A DNA stretch of 9,613 bases from Chitinophagales bacterium (GTDB lineage: Bacteria; Bacteroidota; Bacteroidia; Chitinophagales; JADIYW01): assembly GCA_020848315.1 (NCBI GenBank), contig JADLAH010000166.1, positions 1 through 9,613 of the forward strand. Direction: 5' to 3'. Shown in pieces: positions 6,959 through 9,613 of this stretch; position 1 is the stretch's first letter, and each line of letters starts with the position of its first letter. The notes below the pieces were generated by a model, which worked only from the letters and a program-made list of their open reading frames with translations, was not told where the DNA came from and made no database searches. The position numbers were made by a program, and so were the translations under genes.

Positions 6959-7390
6959 TTATTCTTTTTTTATGATGATGGCTAATATCAGGGAAATAAA
7001 GATACCGATTCCACTGTATAACATCACCAACATGGTAAGGGCACCCTTTGGCACCAGTTGATTGCCGGTAACTTTGGAAAAGATGGAATAAAAAGTACTG
7101 ACAAAAATTGCCAACACCAGACTTGCCATCCAGCCTCCTAAAAATCCCTGCATCAGAGAAAGTTTATTGCCCTGAATTTTTTTTGACAACACTTGTGTCA
7201 GTGCAACGGCGAAAAGGATGGAAGTAATTTGCAGCACCATTGCCTGCGGCCTCCCGTACGGCATTTTTTTAGCATAAGCCAACATAAAAAATGCCGCGAA
7301 GAACAATGTAGAGAACAACGCAGAAAACAGTGTAATCATAATACCTGTCAGTACGCCTCTGGGATTGTTATCTTGTTGTTGAGCAGTCAT
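6959..7390 (-). CDS. Four-helix membrane protein, DUF4199-like
   Basis: This 143-residue protein is almost entirely hydrophobic, with four predicted membrane helices near residues 14-40, 48-68, 78-105 and 114-140. Each boundary is marked by Lys or Arg, and the protein ends in KKE. Length, topology and the SLMQGFLGGW segment fit DUF4199, a Bacteroidota family of unknown function; I assign this from memory of the family and its usual position next to a glycosyltransferase. There is no catalytic motif. The ATG at 7390 lies 22 bases after the dihydroorotase-like stop, and its own TAA abuts the TTG start of the glycosyltransferase. It may act with that enzyme in the membrane, which is guilt by association only. 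An eight-base A run (complement of 7177-7184) encodes two lysines and is a possible slippage site. Confidence 0.8.
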   Translation of the reverse strand: MTAQQQDNNPRGVLTGIMITLFSALFSTLFFAAFFMLAYAKKMPYGRPQAMVLQITSILFAVALTQVLSKKIQGNKLSLMQGFLGGWMASLVLAIFVSTFYSIFSKVTGNQLVPKGALTMLVMLYSGIGIFISLILAIIIKKE

Positions 7391-7412
7391 TCGGGAATAT
7401 TATTGCAAATGA

Positions 7413-8684
7413 TTAGGTTAGTATAGTTACGGTGTTACCGGAAAAAACGGCTTTCACTTTTCCTTTCAGTGGTGTGCCGATATACGGGGTATTTTTTGAT
7501 TTTGAACGGATATCCTTTTCTGTGAATGTCCACGCTGTATCAAAATCGAGCAGTGTCATCTCTGCAGGCGCCGCCTCTCTGATGCTGTTGGATTTGCCAA
7601 TAATGCCGGCTGGTGCCGAAGACAACCAGTTAACCAGCTGTTCTCTGGAAAATCGTTCGCCCAGATGCTGCACCAGCAGTCCGAAGGCTGTTTCCAGGCC
7701 TATCATGCCGTTTTCGGCATATTCAAATTCCACATTTTTGTGGTCGATATCCAATGGGGTGTGTTGGGTAGAAATGGTATCAATCGTGCCGTCTTCAAGT
7801 CCCTGCAACAATGCTGCTCTGTCTGCTTCCGTCCTCAGCGGCGGAAACACCTTGAAGTTGGAATCAAAATTACTGACCGCCTCTTCCGTACTCACCAGAT
7901 GGTGTACAAACACGGAACAGGAAATCTGCAGTCCGTCCTGCTTCGCTTTTCTGATTAACGCCACACTTTCACTCGCCGAAATTCCGGCCATATGCAATTT
8001 GCCACCGGCATAGCGCAACAGTTCGACATCGCGCTGTACGATGCTATATTCCGATAAATTGGTGATGCCTTTCATACCCATCCGAACCGACCGCTCACTT
8101 TCATTAACCTGCCCTTCTCCTACCAATGTCTGGTCGTACGGCATCGTCATGATGAGTCCGCCGAAAGGCTGCACATACTGCAAAGCCCGCATCATCACGC
8201 CGCTGTTTTTCACAGCTTGCGGCATGTCCGAGAAAGCCACTGCGCCTGCGTGATGCATGTCGTACATCTCCGTCGGCGTCTTGCCATCAAAATTTTCAGT
8301 GATTGCTCCTATCGGCAAAATGCGGATACCGGTCTGCTTCGATTGCTGAATAATATATTCCACCTGAGCCTTGCTTTGTGTAATCGGGTGATTACCGGCA
8401 ATCGCGCAAATGGTGGTAAACCCGCCCGCCAGTGCCGCTTTAGCAACAGAACGGATATCCTCTCTTTGTTCAAAACCGGGATCAGCAATATGGACATACA
8501 AATCACAGAAACCCGGAGACATATAGCATCCTTCCCCATCTATCACTACTGCGTCAACGTCGGTGATGGAACCTTCCTTCACCTGCTGTATTTGTCCGTC
8601 TTCAAGAAGGATATCGACTTTTTTCCCGTTAAAGGGAGACGCTGCATCGAGGATTGTACTATTTCGGATTAGATGTCTCATCAT
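7413..8684 (-). CDS. Dihydroorotase-family amidohydrolase, probably catalytically inactive
   Basis: This 423-residue protein has the length and layout of a type I dihydroorotase (usually named PyrC), which closes carbamoyl aspartate to dihydroorotate. The fold is clear: an N-terminal beta-sandwich strand, PGFCDLYVH (57-65), EDIRSVAKAALAGGFTT, GAITENFDGK, the DSNFKVFPPLR stretch (274-284), and a C-terminal strand returning to the sandwich. The active site is not intact. The HxH metal pair reads Y63-V-H65, the Arg after it is A67, the substrate Asn in the PNT loop is G97, the two later metal histidines are M181 and G234, and the catalytic Asp of the DHAPH motif is Q307, where the sequence reads QHTPLD. 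D153 is kept. True dihydroorotase activity is unlikely, though another reaction or a structural role is possible. Two ATGs (8684, 8681) begin the protein. It sits 18 bases after the BatA-like gene. Confidence 0.88.
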   Translation of the reverse strand: MMRHLIRNSTILDAASPFNGKKVDILLEDGQIQQVKEGSITDVDAVVIDGEGCYMSPGFCDLYVHIADPGFEQREDIRSVAKAALAGGFTTICAIAGNHPITQSKAQVEYIIQQSKQTGIRILPIGAITENFDGKTPTEMYDMHHAGAVAFSDMPQAVKNSGVMMRALQYVQPFGGLIMTMPYDQTLVGEGQVNESERSVRMGMKGITNLSEYSIVQRDVELLRYAGGKLHMAGISASESVALIRKAKQDGLQISCSVFVHHLVSTEEAVSNFDSNFKVFPPLRTEADRAALLQGLEDGTIDTISTQHTPLDIDHKNVEFEYAENGMIGLETAFGLLVQHLGERFSREQLVNWLSSAPAGIIGKSNSIREAAPAEMTLLDFDTAWTFTEKDIRSKSKNTPYIGTPLKGKVKAVFSGNTVTILT

Positions 8685-8702
8685 AATTTGGCTGCCATCG
8701 GA

Positions 8703-9613
8703 TTATTTCCAGTACCTGATTAACAGAATTTCTGTCAATATAAAAATCAGGGACAAAATTACGCAAACTTTCCATAATAAAATGCCGTCTTTTATTTGTT
8801 TTACGTGCGAAGCGATATTTGCCTGCGTATTTTCGAGTATTTGCTGATTTTTTCCGGAATAGCGTTGCTTCAGTTTGTCTTTATCTGTAAAAACAAGCTG
8901 CGATTCCGACCTGTCAAAATTGAATGCCGTTACCTTTAGCGGATTATTACCGGCCATCACAGTATAATGTCCGGCTTCCGGCAGGGTGGTATTCACTCTC
9001 AGCAGGGTGGTATTGCCCAGACTTCGGTTTTCGGGAATAAACTCATTATTTCCATTGGTCATTCGGTAAACCTGTTCCTTTATCCTGGCAGAATCTTTCA
9101 CTTCAATCAGTTCATCCTTCCCGATAACATAATACAACGGCGCCGACTGCTTCCTGAACACGGCGGCATTATACAACAAGGGTGGCAGCAAGGCACTCAC
9201 GGCAAGCTGAGAAAAATCGGTATGCAGTGGCACTGCCTGCAGATAGACATAGCCGTTGCCGGCATCGTATCGGGCTGCCAGCGGAGCTCCCGTATTGGTA
9301 TAGAGCAGTGCGCTTTCCCTGTGCCCGGCATCCGACTCTATCGGGTAAAATGCTGATATTGCAGGCAATTCGGGATTCTTCGGCATTTTCACAAACACGC
9401 TTTTCCAGATGTTGTCTTCCGTATTCAGTCCGGTCACCGCGCCTTTTTTCCGTTGCAGCTGACCGAGATTGGCCACCTGATTAGCAGATAAAAAATTGTT
9501 GTATCCCGACAGCGAAATCTCTTTTCCCGGAATCACATACACTATACCACCGCCGGCCAGATATTCCTTCAGCACGGCAGCAAGCCCGCTGCTGATATCG
9601 GACAATTCATTCA
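8703..9613 (-). CDS. BatA-domain-type membrane protein, C-terminal part (5' end outside window)
   Basis: About 303 residues are visible, with the frame open to the window edge. Codons upstream of the TTG at 9605 (Asn-Glu) continue in frame, so that TTG is not a start. The visible part begins with a helix followed by LAGGGIVYVIPG, as in the glutamine-amidotransferase-like domain of long Bacteroidota BatA proteins. Next are GNGYVYLQAVPL and SALLPPLLYN, then a beta-rich segment (LPEAGHYTVMAGNNPLKVTAFNFDRSES). A coiled stretch and one C-terminal membrane helix (about residues 277-298 counted from 9605) finish it, ending in RYWK. Such proteins usually start with a BatA N-terminal domain and membrane helices, which would lie beyond 9613. 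No enzymatic motif is visible. It heads the visible part of an operon of 18-, 22- and 0-base gaps. Its function is unknown; an envelope role is inferred. Confidence 0.75.
   Translation of the reverse strand, partial: NELSDISSGLAAVLKEYLAGGGIVYVIPGKEISLSGYNNFLSANQVANLGQLQRKKGAVTGLNTEDNIWKSVFVKMPKNPELPAISAFYPIESDAGHRESALLYTNTGAPLAARYDAGNGYVYLQAVPLHTDFSQLAVSALLPPLLYNAAVFRKQSAPLYYVIGKDELIEVKDSARIKEQVYRMTNGNNEFIPENRSLGNTTLLRVNTTLPEAGHYTVMAGNNPLKVTAFNFDRSESQLVFTDKDKLKQRYSGKNQQILENTQANIASHVKQIKDGILLWKVCVILSLIFILTEILLIRYWK

Noticed and set aside
7432..8013. Open frame of 193 codons on the plus strand opposite the dihydroorotase-like gene
   Set aside because: It is fully antisense to a gene with clear family motifs. 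Its translation is Ser/Pro-rich and matches nothing I recognise.

Overview
The window is ordinary chromosomal DNA from a member of the Bacteroidota, possibly near Chitinophagales or Sphingobacteriales; that finer placement is a guess. The evidence is the gene content: a tandem rhomboid pair downstream of mutL, a BatA-type membrane protein, a DUF4199-like protein and a degenerate dihydroorotase. Genes are tightly packed, there are no clear Shine-Dalgarno sites, and GC content is moderate. I see no mobile element, CRISPR array, tRNA or rRNA. The longest stretch without a gene is about 112 bases (1156-1267).

Plus-strand block, 1-6016. The 3' end of a NIF3-family metal protein is followed without any gap by a coiled-coil zinc-ribbon protein (COG1579 type). 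A perfect 17-bp hairpin at 1172-1209 then ends this unit. Next come mutL (mismatch repair), two consecutive rhomboid intramembrane serine proteases, and a membrane-anchored protein of the endonuclease/exonuclease/phosphatase (EEP) fold. The last four genes are 16-134 bases apart and may be cotranscribed, at least in part.

Minus-strand block, 9613-6020. In order of transcription it holds the C-terminal part of a BatA-domain-type membrane protein (cut by the window edge), a dihydroorotase-family protein that has lost most of its metal ligands, a four-helix DUF4199-like membrane protein, and a membrane-bound family 2 glycosyltransferase of the polyprenyl-phosphate sugar transferase type. Gaps are 18, 22 and 0 bases, so this looks like one operon. 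It is probably an envelope-related unit, with a lipid-linked sugar step at its end.

The two blocks converge at 6016/6020 with three bases between the stop codons. The points most worth a second look are the likely pseudo-enzyme in the dihydroorotase family, the missing endonuclease motifs in the MutL C-terminal domain, the paired rhomboids with different serine motifs, and the predicted periplasmic EEP enzyme. I found no clearly new defence or mobile system.
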